Source: Methanobrevibacter cuticularis
Lineage (GTDB): Archaea; Methanobacteriota; Methanobacteria; Methanobacteriales; Methanobacteriaceae
DNA length: 64,000 bases
Direction: 5' to 3'
NCBI RefSeq assembly: GCF_001639285.1
Contig: NZ_LWMW01000108.1
Location: 1-64,000, forward strand
In this document: positions 47,751-57,582 of the stretch, piece after piece
Position numbering within the stretch: position 1 is the first letter of the stretch
How the letters are laid out: every line of letters begins with the position of its first letter
Translations under genes and position numbers: made by a program
Notes under the pieces: generated by a model
The model's database searches: none
What the model was told of the DNA's origin: nothing
The model's input: the letters and a program-made list of their open reading frames with translations, nothing else

Positions 47751-49511
47751 CTAATCATAACTATTAGGGTCTGTTTCAATATTAATTATAACAGGACCTT
47801 CAAGTTCAAATGCTTCTTTAAAAGCCTTTTTAAGCCCATTGGAATCATTTGCAGTTAAACCTGTCCCTCCACAGATATTAGCAAATTCTGCAAAGTCACA
47901 ATCTTGAAGATGAGTTTGCCAATTATTATATTTTTCAGCTTTTTGCTCTTGCATTATCATTCCAAGTTCATGATTGTTGAAAACAAGGACTTTTATAGGT
48001 AATTTATACTTCACAGCAGTTAAAAAATCTCCCATAACCATTCCAAATCCTCCATCTCCAGTTATACAGATGACTTGTTTTTTTGGGTCGACGATCTGAG
48101 CTATTAAAGCTCCTGGAAGTCCAAAGCCCATAGTGCCTAAATAACCTGACATAACTAATTTTTGTTCAATTTTCATAGGATAATTTCTTCCAACTCTCCA
48201 TCCATTTTCACCAACATCTAGGGATATGATTGCATCATCATCAATGTAGTTAGCAAGTTCTCTCATTATATATGGGAATTTTAAAGGAGTTTTATTTGGG
48301 TCTGCTTCATTGGATAGGGTTTTATTCCATTCTTCTTTTAAATTAGCTATTTCTTCTAGATAACTTTCTTTATTTGAATCCTCTACTTCATTTATTATTT
48401 CTGGCACAACTTCTCCACTGGTTCCAACTATTCCCACTTTTATGGGATGTCTTTTCCCAATCACCATAGGATCAACATCTATTTGTATGGTTGGTTTTTC
48501 TGGAATACCTGTATTGTCTGAAAAAGATGCCCCTATTACTATAAGCAAATCAGAATGGTCAGTTAGATACATTGCAGAACTTGATCCAATTTTCCCATGA
48601 GAACCAACATAACAGGGATGGGCATCATCAATCACAGGTTTTCCTTTAAAAGTTGTGGCTATTGGTGCAGATATTTTTTTAGCCAATTTTTCAATATCCT
48701 TTTTATTTTCTAATGCTCCAAAACCTGCAATTATAACCGGGCGTTTTGCAGAATTTATAAGAGCAGCTGCTTTTGTGATTTCATTTTTAGGGGCTGTACC
48801 TGATAATGTAGCTATTCTCCCTTCAATATCTATTATTTCATCGTCACATCGTTCCTTTTGAATGTTTTCAGATACTGCAATGTGTGCGACTCCTTTTTTA
48901 ATTAAAGCATGTCTCATAGCAAAAGTGATTAATTTGGTGGTTTCATCTGGATGGGTTATTATTTTATTATAAACAGATATAGGTTCAAAGAATTCTTGCT
49001 GATTTATTTCTTGGAATGATTTTGTTCCAATTAATTCTCTTGTTACATAACCAGTAATAGCTAAAACAGGAGATCTGTCTTGTTTTGCATCATATAGACC
49101 AGTAGCTAAATTTGTTGCACCAGGACCAGTAATGGTTAAGCATGCAGCTATATTCCCAGTTAATTTTCCATAGGCTGATGCCATTAACGCAGCTGTTTGC
49201 TCATGTCTCACTTGAAAATATTGAATATCTTTATTTTTTCGTAATGCCTCAACTATTCCTAGTGAAGATGTTCCAGGAATTCCAAAAACGTATTTAACTC
49301 CCCATGCACTAATTTGTTCTATAATAATATCAGAAACTGTTTTATAAGACTCCTTTGATTTTTCTCTTTTTAGTTCTTCTATTTCTATAAATAGCTTTTT
49401 TGAAGCATTACAGATGGGACATTTCCAATCCTTTTGAATGTCTTCGAAAACCACTTTTTCTTCTGTTTCATCGTAAATATAATTACATACTTTACATCTA
49501 TACTTAAACAT
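47751..49511 (-). CDS. Rubredoxin-TPP enzyme fusion, acetolactate synthase/pyruvate oxidase-like
   Basis: The 586-aa protein joins a rubredoxin-type domain (1-40; YRCKVCNYIYD with Cys6 and Cys9, then CPIC at 31-34) to a full thiamine-pyrophosphate enzyme (about 55-586). The catalytic Glu is in VRHEQTAALM (residue 104); GPGATNLATGLYDA, the central NAD/FAD-like domain and the TPP motif GDGGFGM...NNHELGMI follow. The closest groups are acetolactate synthase, pyruvate oxidase and sulfopyruvate-like enzymes; the true substrate is not clear. The rubredoxin suggests an electron-transfer role. ATG 49511 is preceded by gggga; TTG 49514 is the codon before. Confidence 0.85.
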   Translation of the reverse strand: MFKYRCKVCNYIYDETEEKVVFEDIQKDWKCPICNASKKLFIEIEELKREKSKESYKTVSDIIIEQISAWGVKYVFGIPGTSSLGIVEALRKNKDIQYFQVRHEQTAALMASAYGKLTGNIAACLTITGPGATNLATGLYDAKQDRSPVLAITGYVTRELIGTKSFQEINQQEFFEPISVYNKIITHPDETTKLITFAMRHALIKKGVAHIAVSENIQKERCDDEIIDIEGRIATLSGTAPKNEITKAAALINSAKRPVIIAGFGALENKKDIEKLAKKISAPIATTFKGKPVIDDAHPCYVGSHGKIGSSSAMYLTDHSDLLIVIGASFSDNTGIPEKPTIQIDVDPMVIGKRHPIKVGIVGTSGEVVPEIINEVEDSNKESYLEEIANLKEEWNKTLSNEADPNKTPLKFPYIMRELANYIDDDAIISLDVGENGWRVGRNYPMKIEQKLVMSGYLGTMGFGLPGALIAQIVDPKKQVICITGDGGFGMVMGDFLTAVKYKLPIKVLVFNNHELGMIMQEQKAEKYNNWQTHLQDCDFAEFANICGGTGLTANDSNGLKKAFKEAFELEGPVIINIETDPNSYD

Positions 49512-50185
49512 CAAATCCCCTTGTTATTAGTTCTTTAACAATTTAATGAGCTATTACTAAATAATAAGTAATAATTCAATTCTACTAATAAAATATATGT
49601 ATTTCATTTTATTTAAATTTCTTGTAAAGCATTTAAACTTTATTTATTATTTAAAATTATGATAAAAATTGTTATTTCATACTTAAAATCTTTTTAAGTT
49701 CTTTTTCTATTGTTAGTTTCTTATTAGTTTTCAGATTTTATTTTTGACATCTAAAGAGAAAGTTTTTGATATTACTAGTAATGTTATTTATATGATTTCA
49801 TCAGACCTTTTCAATCTTAATAATAAATTTAATTAACATATATGTTTTAACAATGGTTTAGTTAAGATATTCTATTAAAAATAATCTAATTATTAAACTT
49901 TAAGAAAATATTAAACTCTAATAAAATAAAAATAATAATTACAATATCAATTACTTATAGGATAAATAGGATAAAATAAGATAAATATTATAAAATAGGA
50001 TAAATAGGATAAATATGATAAGATAAATATGATAAAATAAGATAAATGTGGTAGAATGATTATAGATATTTTCCTAGTAATAAATAAATAGATCAATGTA
50101 GCTAATTTTCAATTATTTATAGTATTTATAAGAAGTATTAGTATGAAGGTGTTGTTTATTTTTGATGTTTGTTAATTAGATTATC
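49512..50185. other. AT-rich gap with a GATAAATA word cluster
   Basis: At about 49955-50050 the words aggataaatag, gataaatat and gataaaataa recur about ten times with 10-16 bp spacing. The remainder shows no gene. It includes the promoter of the rubredoxin-TPP gene and the 3' end of the HD-protein gene. Confidence 0.6.
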
Positions 50186-50665
50186 TCAGTGCAGAAGTTC
50201 TTTATGTGTTTTTTTTAGTCGAGCTATTGCTTCATCAGAATTAGGAATTCTTTTTTCCCATTTATTTATCACGAAGTCAATATCTACTTCTTCTGAGCCA
50301 TTAATTAGATTATCACTATGGGAAACAATTTTTTCTTCAATTGTGGCAGGCAAATAGCTTTTTTTTGGAAGTCCTAATTCAACAGCTTCTTCTTCTGTTA
50401 TTCCAGCTCCAACATGTCTTTCGATTATTCTCCCTACGTCTTTTGAAAATCCATTTTCAATAGCTAATTTTGCTCCTATAATGCCATGACAAATAGTATT
50501 AGTCTTGCTGCGGCCAATGTCATGTAGTAGGGATGCTTCTTTTATTAAATCTATATCAGCATCTTCAAAATTTTTAGATATTTCCATAGCTTTTTTATAT
50601 ACGGCTATGGAGTGATTTATAACCCAATCTGGACACCCTTCTTTTTTTAAAACTTTAACTGGCAT
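50186..50665 (-). CDS. HD-domain hydrolase (TIGR00295 type)
   Basis: The 159-aa protein is a small HD-superfamily metal-dependent phosphohydrolase: His18, the HD pair in SLLHDIGRSK (His48, Asp49), His60 in ICHGIIGA, and HVGAGI near 83. The archaeal TIGR00295 group has unknown substrate, probably a nucleotide. ATG 50665; gtgtt upstream is a weak ribosome site. Confidence 0.88.
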   Translation of the reverse strand: MPVKVLKKEGCPDWVINHSIAVYKKAMEISKNFEDADIDLIKEASLLHDIGRSKTNTICHGIIGAKLAIENGFSKDVGRIIERHVGAGITEEEAVELGLPKKSYLPATIEEKIVSHSDNLINGSEEVDIDFVINKWEKRIPNSDEAIARLKKTHKELLH

Positions 50666-51035
50666 AAAAACACTTCTATTATTAATAAATTTTTGGGAAA
50701 GTTATTATTTATCATAATCTTTGCCTATTATGTAAATTTAAATAATTCATTAAAATTAGTTAAGGATATAATTTATTAGTAATTAGGTATTATTGATTAA
50801 AAGCAGTTATAATATTTCAAAACAACTTAGATTAAGCATATTCAAATGACTTAGATTAAGTGCATCAATAGATTAAAATAAATCTTAATATAGTTAGAAT
50901 AGTCAATTAATTAAATATTTGAAAGAATAGTAAAAATAATATGCATTGTCACTAGATTGAATATTATACTCACTGGGATGAATAATCTATTCATGGACTA
51001 ATTTTTAAAGAATTATAAAAATAATGTTTGAAGAA
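50666..51035. other. AT-rich gap, no gene
   Basis: The spacer between tfe and the HD-protein gene (both - strand). Imperfect doublets (acttagattaagcat / acttagattaagtgcat) lie near 50825-50860. No coding frame. Confidence 0.5.
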
Positions 51036-51557
51036 TTATTTAGCATTTCCTGTCTTAATGAACGAATAAGATTCTTCATATGCTTTAATTTCTTCTTTTA
51101 TCCTTCTAATTATATTGTCGTTTTCTTCAAATTTAGTTTCTTCCCCACAATCTGGACATACGAATCCTTTTTCGGATGCTTCATCAAAAGTAAACCTTGA
51201 ATGACCACTAGGACATACAAAATACATATTTCCTTCTTCAACATCTAAAAGTTGTTTTAATTTACCAATTCTATTGGTTGCTTTTTCTTCTAATTGATTC
51301 ATTACATTACTAGAATCAAATTCCCATGCATATGTGTACCATTGAGTTTCAGGATCTTTACTTCGTTTGTAACTAGCTAATCCTGAGTCATAAAGTTTAT
51401 ATAGGACTTTTCTAACGATGTTTAGCTTTATTTCAGTTTTTTCAGCTATTTCTTCATCAGTTGTAATGCCATTTATCAAACACTCAACTATGCACATATT
51501 TTCTTCTTCTTGGATAATTCCATATAATAATTCTTGGACTAATGGATTTCTTAACAT
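51036..51557 (-). CDS. tfe: Transcription initiation factor E, alpha subunit
   Basis: TFE helps open promoters with TBP, TFB and RNA polymerase. The 173-aa protein has a winged-helix domain (1-85; IVECLINGITTDEEIAEKTEIK) and a zinc-ribbon domain (110-140). The ribbon has CPSGH (Cys115, His119) and CPDC (Cys134, Cys137): the usual second Cys of the first pair is replaced, with His as a possible ligand. RFTFDEA is conserved. ATG 51557 has gagg upstream. Confidence 0.93.
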   Translation of the reverse strand: MLRNPLVQELLYGIIQEEENMCIVECLINGITTDEEIAEKTEIKLNIVRKVLYKLYDSGLASYKRSKDPETQWYTYAWEFDSSNVMNQLEEKATNRIGKLKQLLDVEEGNMYFVCPSGHSRFTFDEASEKGFVCPDCGEETKFEENDNIIRRIKEEIKAYEESYSFIKTGNAK

Positions 51558-52158
51558 TTATTCAATCCTCTTCTCTTTAAAAAGTCATTATAATATTATA
51601 TTAGTAGGTGATAAATTCCACAAAAAACTTCTAGAATCATCTGTGGATATATTTATCACAATATAAAATAATATTTAATGATACTACCATATTATTTTTT
51701 GATGGTAATAGTGTGTTCTTCATACAATATAAAATTAATTATAGTAATACTATTTTTGTTATTATAATGTTTAATGGTAATTCAATATTAACTAATCATT
51801 GTTATAAAATGATTAAAGAAATTCAATGTTCTCAGTTCCGTTAATAAAAATAGCATATTCACTATATTTTTAATAAATTCAATATTAAAAGCATACTTTA
51901 AAAATAAATATCTCAAAAACTATACTTTAAGAATAACTATCTAAAAAATTAATAAATTTAAATAAGATAACTAATATTTTTATATTATCAATACATATAT
52001 TATGTAACTCATAATATTTATAGTTTTGTATTTCTACCATTATAGTTTCATACCTATAATATGAAATAATTTTATACTTTTTGTTTTTGTACTATAGTTT
52101 GGTCCTTATAATACATAAATAATTTTGTATTGTGAATATTATAATTTTTTAAATCTTA
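51558..52158. other. AT-rich gap, no gene
   Basis: It lies between tfe and the CofE-like gene. A short hairpin taccat/atggta occurs near 51685-51707. Repeated words around atactttaa(a/g)aataa occur near 51890-51935. No coding frame is credible. Confidence 0.5.
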
Positions 52159-53199
52159 TTATGGTTCTGATCTTTTAATTTTTCCTATTTCAGATTTTTG
52201 CTTTATTTTTTTTTCTCTTATAATGACTGCAGGCGTATGATTAATAGAGTTTAAATCTTCTATTGTAACATTATCTTTATCACTTCCTAAAACTTTACTA
52301 ACACTATGTATGGTATCCATATTAGTTGATAGCTGTTTTTGGTAGTCTTCAACTATATTAGCTATTTTTAAAGCTTTTTCAATACTTATTTCCATTGAAC
52401 TTCCAAGAGGCGTAGATCCTACATTTTCAAAAAATTGGCCTAAAATATAAGCGATTACTCCTTTGTTAGATTTTATTGGGTAAATAGCTGTAGGAAGTCC
52501 AGTAAAATATGTATCTCCTCTTTTATATGTTGCATCAGTATCAATTATTAAAACATTAACATTTTTAGAGGATGAGTCTTGAATAAATTTAGCTATTTTT
52601 TTAGCTACTTTCATAGGATTTTCTGGAAGTAATGAAACAAGAGTTCCAGGCGCATTGCTTAAATCTATGCCTGCTTCTGAAGCGGGTTTTAATGCATGTT
52701 TCAATCCATATAATTGTAAAACAACTTCTTTATGCCTTTTTGACTCTTCAGGAAGCTTTCTTAAATTTTCAATAGTCCTTTTTTTAATTCCAAGAAGGGG
52801 TCCAAAAAAATAACCCCAAATATACTTACTCCATATTATTGCTAAAAATTTAGCCTTTAATCCAGGTTCATAATCCATTTCATCCACTACCCTTCCTTGA
52901 GAAATAGCTATAGGAGTTTCAGATATTACTAAATAATCATTATCTTCAGCTATATCTAAAACAGGATGAAGTATTTTATCTAAATTTTCATTTGGTTCAA
53001 TATAATCTGTTTCAATAGGAATAATAATATAATCCATTTTTTCTATATATTTATACTTGTATTTTCCTTCAGGGTTAGATTTAAATTTAGATTCAGTTTC
53101 AGTAAAATATCTAGACTTTAGATCACATCCTTTAATATCTGATGATTCATCTAAATGATTTTTTATTTCTTTATTTAAATTTTTAACCATGTATATCAT
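52159..53199 (-). CDS. F420-0:gamma-glutamyl ligase-like protein (CofE family)
   Basis: The 346-aa protein resembles CofE/COG1478-type ligases: YIIIPIETDYI, DYLVISETPIAISQGRVVDE (about 87-106), DTDATYKRGDTYFTGLP (about 217-233) and GQFFENVGSTPLGSS. CofE adds glutamate to coenzyme F420. The longer N-terminus and an inserted stretch (about 115-180) make it a paralogue rather than the standard CofE, so substrate may differ. Its start lies 13 bp after the comA stop, so the two form an operon. ATG 53190 is an alternative start. Confidence 0.75.
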   Translation of the reverse strand: MIYMVKNLNKEIKNHLDESSDIKGCDLKSRYFTETESKFKSNPEGKYKYKYIEKMDYIIIPIETDYIEPNENLDKILHPVLDIAEDNDYLVISETPIAISQGRVVDEMDYEPGLKAKFLAIIWSKYIWGYFFGPLLGIKKRTIENLRKLPEESKRHKEVVLQLYGLKHALKPASEAGIDLSNAPGTLVSLLPENPMKVAKKIAKFIQDSSSKNVNVLIIDTDATYKRGDTYFTGLPTAIYPIKSNKGVIAYILGQFFENVGSTPLGSSMEISIEKALKIANIVEDYQKQLSTNMDTIHSVSKVLGSDKDNVTIEDLNSINHTPAVIIREKKIKQKSEIGKIKRSEP

Positions 53200-53212
53200 T
53201 AGTTTAGGAATT

Positions 53213-53986
53213 TTATTCTAAAAGTTCGATAGTATCTCCTCTAAGTCCACGGCGAATTGTTTCAAGAGATATTATTTCTTCTGAGGATATGTTGCCAAGA
53301 TTAACATCATTTCCAACTTTAAGCACAAAATAAACTTGCTGATCTTTGTTCGGAGCTTCCCATATTATTTTATCAGAGGGTAAATTATTTAAAATGGAAT
53401 CAACTTCTTTATCCTTAGCTATTCCTTTATCATCAAATATTCCTATGCTTTTTCCACCTTCTCGAGCTTCAATTATGACTTTATCTGATCCTGAACTAAT
53501 TTCGGCCTTTATTAACTCAATTCTCTCATCTAGATCAATGTCTGCATCTTTTTGAATATCTTTCTTTCCTACTTCAGATAGAACATAAAATCCTTCATTC
53601 TTTGCTTGAGTTATGAATCCTAATTTTTCTTCGTGAGGTATATCTATTGAACCATCAGAAATCTCAATAGCTTCAAAGCCCATATCTTTAGTTTCTTTGA
53701 AAAATTCTTGTGTTTTATTTTTCATATAAGCTATTTCAAATAATGTTCCACCTGTGTAAGGAATTATATCAAATGATTTATACATTTCTATTTTTTTTTT
53801 CACTACATCTCTATCTTGAACCATTATGGTTCCCCATCCAAATTTCAACAGATCCACGTATTCTCCAGAAATTTCCATCAAACTTTTTGCTGTTTCATAG
53901 CCAAGACCCTTGTCCAATACCATTGTAATTCCAGTTTTCCGTGGTTTATCTCCCCTTTCTGGAAGAAGAAAATCAAAACACTTCAA
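53213..53986 (-). CDS. comA: Phosphosulfolactate synthase
   Basis: ComA adds sulfite to phosphoenolpyruvate, the first step of coenzyme M synthesis in many methanogens. The 257-aa protein has FLLPERGDKPRKTGITMVLDKG (about 5-26), DLLKFGWGT, IPYTGGTLFEIA and EIIIEAREGG-like motifs of this (beta/alpha)8 family. The start is TTG 53986 behind aaaggtga. It is first in a two-gene operon with the CofE-like gene. Confidence 0.94.
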   Translation of the reverse strand: MKCFDFLLPERGDKPRKTGITMVLDKGLGYETAKSLMEISGEYVDLLKFGWGTIMVQDRDVVKKKIEMYKSFDIIPYTGGTLFEIAYMKNKTQEFFKETKDMGFEAIEISDGSIDIPHEEKLGFITQAKNEGFYVLSEVGKKDIQKDADIDLDERIELIKAEISSGSDKVIIEAREGGKSIGIFDDKGIAKDKEVDSILNNLPSDKIIWEAPNKDQQVYFVLKVGNDVNLGNISSEEIISLETIRRGLRGDTIELLE

Positions 53987-54674
53987 GTTATCACCTTTAA
54001 AATCATCATTGTTATATTTATATTCTTTTTAGTATTTAATAATTTTATTATAATTTATTAATATCTCGTTTATTACGATCATATACTTCATTTATTTCAT
54101 GATTATTCATTCAATAGTAATTGCTTTCATTTTAATTCAATCATATTTATTTAGATTATATAAATTAATAATAACTTAACGATAGCTTAATATTAAGTTA
54201 ATAATAGATAATAATAGCTTACTATTAGCTATAATTTACTATTAACTTGCTATTATGATTTTAATTATATTTTTATATTTTATTTTTAATTTTATTTTTA
54301 ATTTTATTTTTATATTTTATTTTATTTTTATATTTTATTTTTAATTTTAATTTTATTTTTATTTAATTTTCATATTTTATTTTTAATTTTCTTATTGTTC
54401 ATAAATTTTAAATTAATGAATCATTTTTTTCAAGATAATGAAAAAATCAAAACAAATATAAACATATAATTTAGTATATATAATTACTAGAAATCCTTAA
54501 TAAATAATTAACTTTAAAAACCTAATATGACTCACTAATAGCTATAAAAGAATTTATGGGGAAAATAAAACTAATAACATCCTATAATCCAGTTTTAGTA
54601 TTATTAAAATTCTTGTCTATTAATAATTATGGTGGGGCAGGTTTATACATCTAGGAATTATAAGGAGAGGTTTT
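53987..54674. other. AT-rich gap with simple T/A repeats
   Basis: From about 54255 to 54395 the sequence is made of ttttatttttaattttat-type words, a simple-sequence tract. taatagcttactattagctataatttac at 54212-54239 repeats the tagctat word. It is a divergent promoter region between comA and the next gene; no coding frame is seen. Confidence 0.6.
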
Positions 54675-55250
54675 ATGGAAAAATCAATAAACTATTTTGA
54701 GAATCCTGGTAAGGAAAATACGGATGAATTAATTAAATTAGTTAAAAAACGGTTATTAGGATCTAATATTAAATATATAGCTATTGCATCTGTTTCAGGA
54801 GAAACTGCGTTGAAATTAGATGATGCTTTAAAGGGTGAGTTTGATGATATTGTTATTTTGAATGTTACTCATCACGCAGGATTTAGAGAAAAAAATAAAA
54901 TAGAAATTTCAAGTGAAGCTATAGAAAAACTTGAAAAAAGAGGAATTATCACTTTTGTAGGATCTCATGCACTAAGTGGGGTTGGAAGAGGGATTTCAAA
55001 TAAATTTGGTGGTGTAACTCCTGTTGAAATTATTGCTGAAACATTCAGAATCTTTTCTCATGGAATTAAAGTATGTGCAGAAATTAGTATCATGTTAGCA
55101 GATGCAGGCTTAATTCCAGTTGATGAAGAAATACTAGCTATTGGTGGTAGAGCTACTGGATCTGATTCTGCAGCTATTATAACTCCGGCTAACATGACTA
55201 ATGTATTTGATATGAGAATTCATGAAATAATAGCTATGCCTAGGGAGTAA
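54675..55250 (+). CDS. Pyruvate kinase C-terminal-like domain protein
   Basis: The 191-aa protein is a stand-alone alpha/beta domain like the regulatory C-terminus of pyruvate kinase ([47 protein letters not shown]). It has no catalytic barrel, so it is not a kinase. Archaeal members have unknown function; the fold binds allosteric phosphate ligands in the kinase. A strong ribosome site aaggagagg precedes ATG 54675. Confidence 0.82.
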   Translation: MEKSINYFENPGKENTDELIKLVKKRLLGSNIKYIAIASVSGETALKLDDALKGEFDDIVILNVTHHAGFREKNKIEISSEAIEKLEKRGIITFVGSHALSGVGRGISNKFGGVTPVEIIAETFRIFSHGIKVCAEISIMLADAGLIPVDEEILAIGGRATGSDSAAIITPANMTNVFDMRIHEIIAMPRE

Positions 55251-55606
55251 TTTTTAAACAATTATCAATAATCATGCTAAAATGTATATTTAAATAAGTT
55301 TTAGATTTTATAATTCAATATTTATATTCAATATTATATAGTTTATAAAATAAATTCTTATCAATAATGGATATTCTTAACTTCACTCATATTTAGCAAC
55401 AATAATAATTTAATTGGAATTTTTTATTAGATTTTAAGATTAGATTATAATTAAAAAATATAGTTCATATCCATGATTTGAATATTTGAATTTAAGAATT
55501 TCAGATAAAATTTTTATCTAATATCTGAATTTATATGATTTAAACCAGTGCATTTAAATATAACTTATTACAAATCAATTAACATATTATAATGTGGGGT
55601 TATGAA
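55251..55606. other. AT-rich gap before ftsZ
   Basis: No gene or clear repeat. atttaaatataacttatta at 55552-55570 is a plausible TATA region for ftsZ. Confidence 0.45.
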
Positions 55607-56752
55607 GTGAAATTTATAGATGATGCAATAAAAGAATCTGAAAAAAGGATGGAAAAAGAACATCCAACAAGGATATCAGCAGACATTGATGATGATCTAA
55701 GAGGTTGGATGGAGCAAAGTCGTGCTAAAATTTTTGTAGTTGGAGCTGGTGGAGCTGGAAATAATACAGTTTCTAGATTAAATGCAATTGGGATTGAAGG
55801 GGCAGATACTGTAACTGTCAATACAGATGCTCAAGACTTATTCTACAGTCAATCTTCTAAAAAGCTTCTCCTTGGTGAAAAGACATGTGGTGGTCTCGGC
55901 GCAGGTGGAAATCCTGATGTTGGGGAAGAATGTGCTGAAGAAAGTGAAGATGAAATAAGGGATGAACTTGATGGTGCAGACATGGTATTTGTAACCTGTG
56001 GTCTTGGGGGAGGAACTGGAACCGGATCAGCCCCAATTATTTCTAAATTGGCTAAAAAAGCAGGAGCATTAACTGTTGCTGTAGCTACAATGCCATTCTC
56101 TGCTGAAGGTATCAAAAGAAGAGAAAATGCGGAAAAAGGTTTAGAAAAACTACAAGAAACAGCTGATACTGTTATAGTAATACCTAATGATAAATTACTA
56201 GAAGTAGCACCTAATCTTCCTTTAAATAAAGCTTTCATGGTTTCAGATGAAATATTAGGAAGGGCAGTAAAAGGAATAACAGAATTAATTACTAAACAAG
56301 GTTTAATTGCTCTTGATTTTGCAGATATTAGAAGCATCATGCAAGGCTCTGGAATGGCTATGATTGGTATGGGAGAATCTGAATCTGGAGATAGGGCATT
56401 AGAATCAGTTCATGAAGCTCTTAACAGCCCATTACTTGACTTAGATATTTCGGATGCTAAAGGTGCGTTAATTAATATATCTGGTAGTTCTGACTTAACA
56501 TTACATGAATCTGAAAAAATCGTTCAGATTGTTGCAGATAGATTGGATCCAGAAGCTAATATTATTTGGGGAGCTCAAATCGATGAAAATTTACAAAACG
56601 TTGTAAGAACTACAATTGTTGTTTCTGGAGTTAAATCTCAATACATGTATCCTGAAAGAGGTATTGAAAGAGTAGATGTAAATCAAATAACTAATGCTCC
56701 TTCTGAAGTAGAATCTGATCCTTTAGAAGACTTTATTGATGGAACTTTCTAA
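55607..56752 (+). CDS. ftsZ: Cell division GTPase FtsZ
   Basis: FtsZ forms the division ring. The 381-aa protein has [15 protein letters not shown] (about 44-58), the tubulin signature [12 protein letters not shown] (about 133-144), NAEKGLEKL, and NDKLLEV. The start is GTG 55607 ([13 protein letters not shown]), six bases after ggggt; an in-frame ATG at 55592 has no ribosome site. Ring-forming residues are intact. The C-terminal tail ends [11 protein letters not shown]. The gene is followed by a T-rich repeat block. Confidence 0.95.
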   Translation: MKFIDDAIKESEKRMEKEHPTRISADIDDDLRGWMEQSRAKIFVVGAGGAGNNTVSRLNAIGIEGADTVTVNTDAQDLFYSQSSKKLLLGEKTCGGLGAGGNPDVGEECAEESEDEIRDELDGADMVFVTCGLGGGTGTGSAPIISKLAKKAGALTVAVATMPFSAEGIKRRENAEKGLEKLQETADTVIVIPNDKLLEVAPNLPLNKAFMVSDEILGRAVKGITELITKQGLIALDFADIRSIMQGSGMAMIGMGESESGDRALESVHEALNSPLLDLDISDAKGALINISGSSDLTLHESEKIVQIVADRLDPEANIIWGAQIDENLQNVVRTTIVVSGVKSQYMYPERGIERVDVNQITNAPSEVESDPLEDFIDGTF

Positions 56753-56760
56753 TAATATAT

Positions 56761-56935
56761 TTAATTCCATCTTTTCTTATTTTATAATATTATATTTACT
56801 TCCTTCTTTTCTTATTTTATAATATTATATTTACTTCCTTCTTTTCTTATTTTATAATAGTATGTTTAATTCCTTCTTTTCTTATTTTATAATATTATAT
56901 TTACTTCCTTCTTTTCTTATTTTATAATAATATAT
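56761..56935. repeat. Tandem repeat, 35 bp unit, five copies, after ftsZ
   Basis: Units begin ttaattcc or ttacttcc at 56761, 56796, 56831, 56866 and 56901; each contains cttttcttattttataata. On the + strand each unit offers a U-rich tract, so the block may act as a serial terminator. Confidence 0.95.
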
Positions 56936-57089
56936 AGTAATTTAATTTTCATTGATATTGAAAGTTTTCTAGTTTTAATTCTTTCTTATTCATTCTTAAT
57001 TTTAAGGATTAAAATTTGATATTATGGATTTTAGCTATTTTTCACTATAGACAAGCATTAGATGGTACTTTAGTTAATCCTATTGGTTT

Positions 57090-57195
57090 TTTTGATAACT
57101 TAATCTATATAGTTATGTTAAACAATGATATAAAAGAAATAATTAGTTTTGATAAGGATTTTGATATATTTGAAGATATAGGAAGAATAGGATAA
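57090..57195 (+). pseudogene. Remnant of a VapC-type PIN toxin C-terminus
   Basis: From 57094 the sequence reads DNLIYIVMLNNDIKEIISF then DKDFDIFEDIGRIG and a stop at 57193. It aligns with TDSIIVNLMKKDNIIEIASF and DDDFDRVNGIVRIH, the end of the intact VapC at 57583-57978. No N-terminal part is found. It is probably a decayed earlier toxin copy. Confidence 0.7.
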
Positions 57196-57273
57196 ACCTT
57201 TACATGTGTGTTAAATATTCAAGAAAATAGTTAAGATTTAATAATTTATTTTTATATCTTATGTAAGGTAATA

Positions 57274-57302
57274 TTTATATATTATAAACCATATAGTAAT
57301 AT
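57274..57302 (+). promoter_or_regulatory. TATA box and imperfect palindrome before vapBC
   Basis: tttatata at 57274-57281 lies 45-52 nt before the antitoxin ATG. It is followed by attataaaccatatagtaatatata, an imperfect palindrome about a central ccata. Antitoxins of this class often bind such a site to repress their own operon; here this is inference. Confidence 0.45.
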
Positions 57303-57325
57303 ATACTTACAAAAAATAGGAGATA

Positions 57326-57577
57326 ATGAAAATGCAAAGCAAAGTTAAAACAACTTTAAATTTAGATACTGATATTCTCAAAGCTATTAAAGTAGTAGCT
57401 TTAAATAAAGATACAACACAGACAGAAATAATAAACGAATACTTAAAACAAGGATTAAAAAATGAGCCAGAAATTAACACAAAAAATAAATCATTAAAAG
57501 ATTTAATAGGGATGATTGAAGTTGATGAGCCGTTTAATAGTGTTGAAGAAGTCAGAAAATTAAGAAACAAGGAATAA
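57326..57577 (+). CDS. vapB: VapB-like antitoxin
   Basis: The 83-aa protein starts with a ribbon-helix-helix domain (about 5-47; KVKTTLNLDTDILKAIKVVALNK) and ends with an acidic tail (ELDEPFNSVEEVRKLR-like) that can bind the toxin. The start is ATG 57326 behind taggagat; a second ATG at 57332 is possible. It lies 5 bp before the PIN toxin gene, the usual vapBC order. Confidence 0.8.
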   Translation: MKMQSKVKTTLNLDTDILKAIKVVALNKDTTQTEIINEYLKQGLKNEPEINTKNKSLKDLIGMIEVDEPFNSVEEVRKLRNKE

Positions 57578-57582
57578 TATAA

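Noticed and set aside
53710-54061. + strand frames inside and beyond comA
   Set aside because: They overlap conserved ComA coding sequence and lack ribosome sites.
55849-56340. 163-codon - strand frame inside ftsZ
   Set aside because: It covers the reverse of the tubulin signature; ftsZ is certain.
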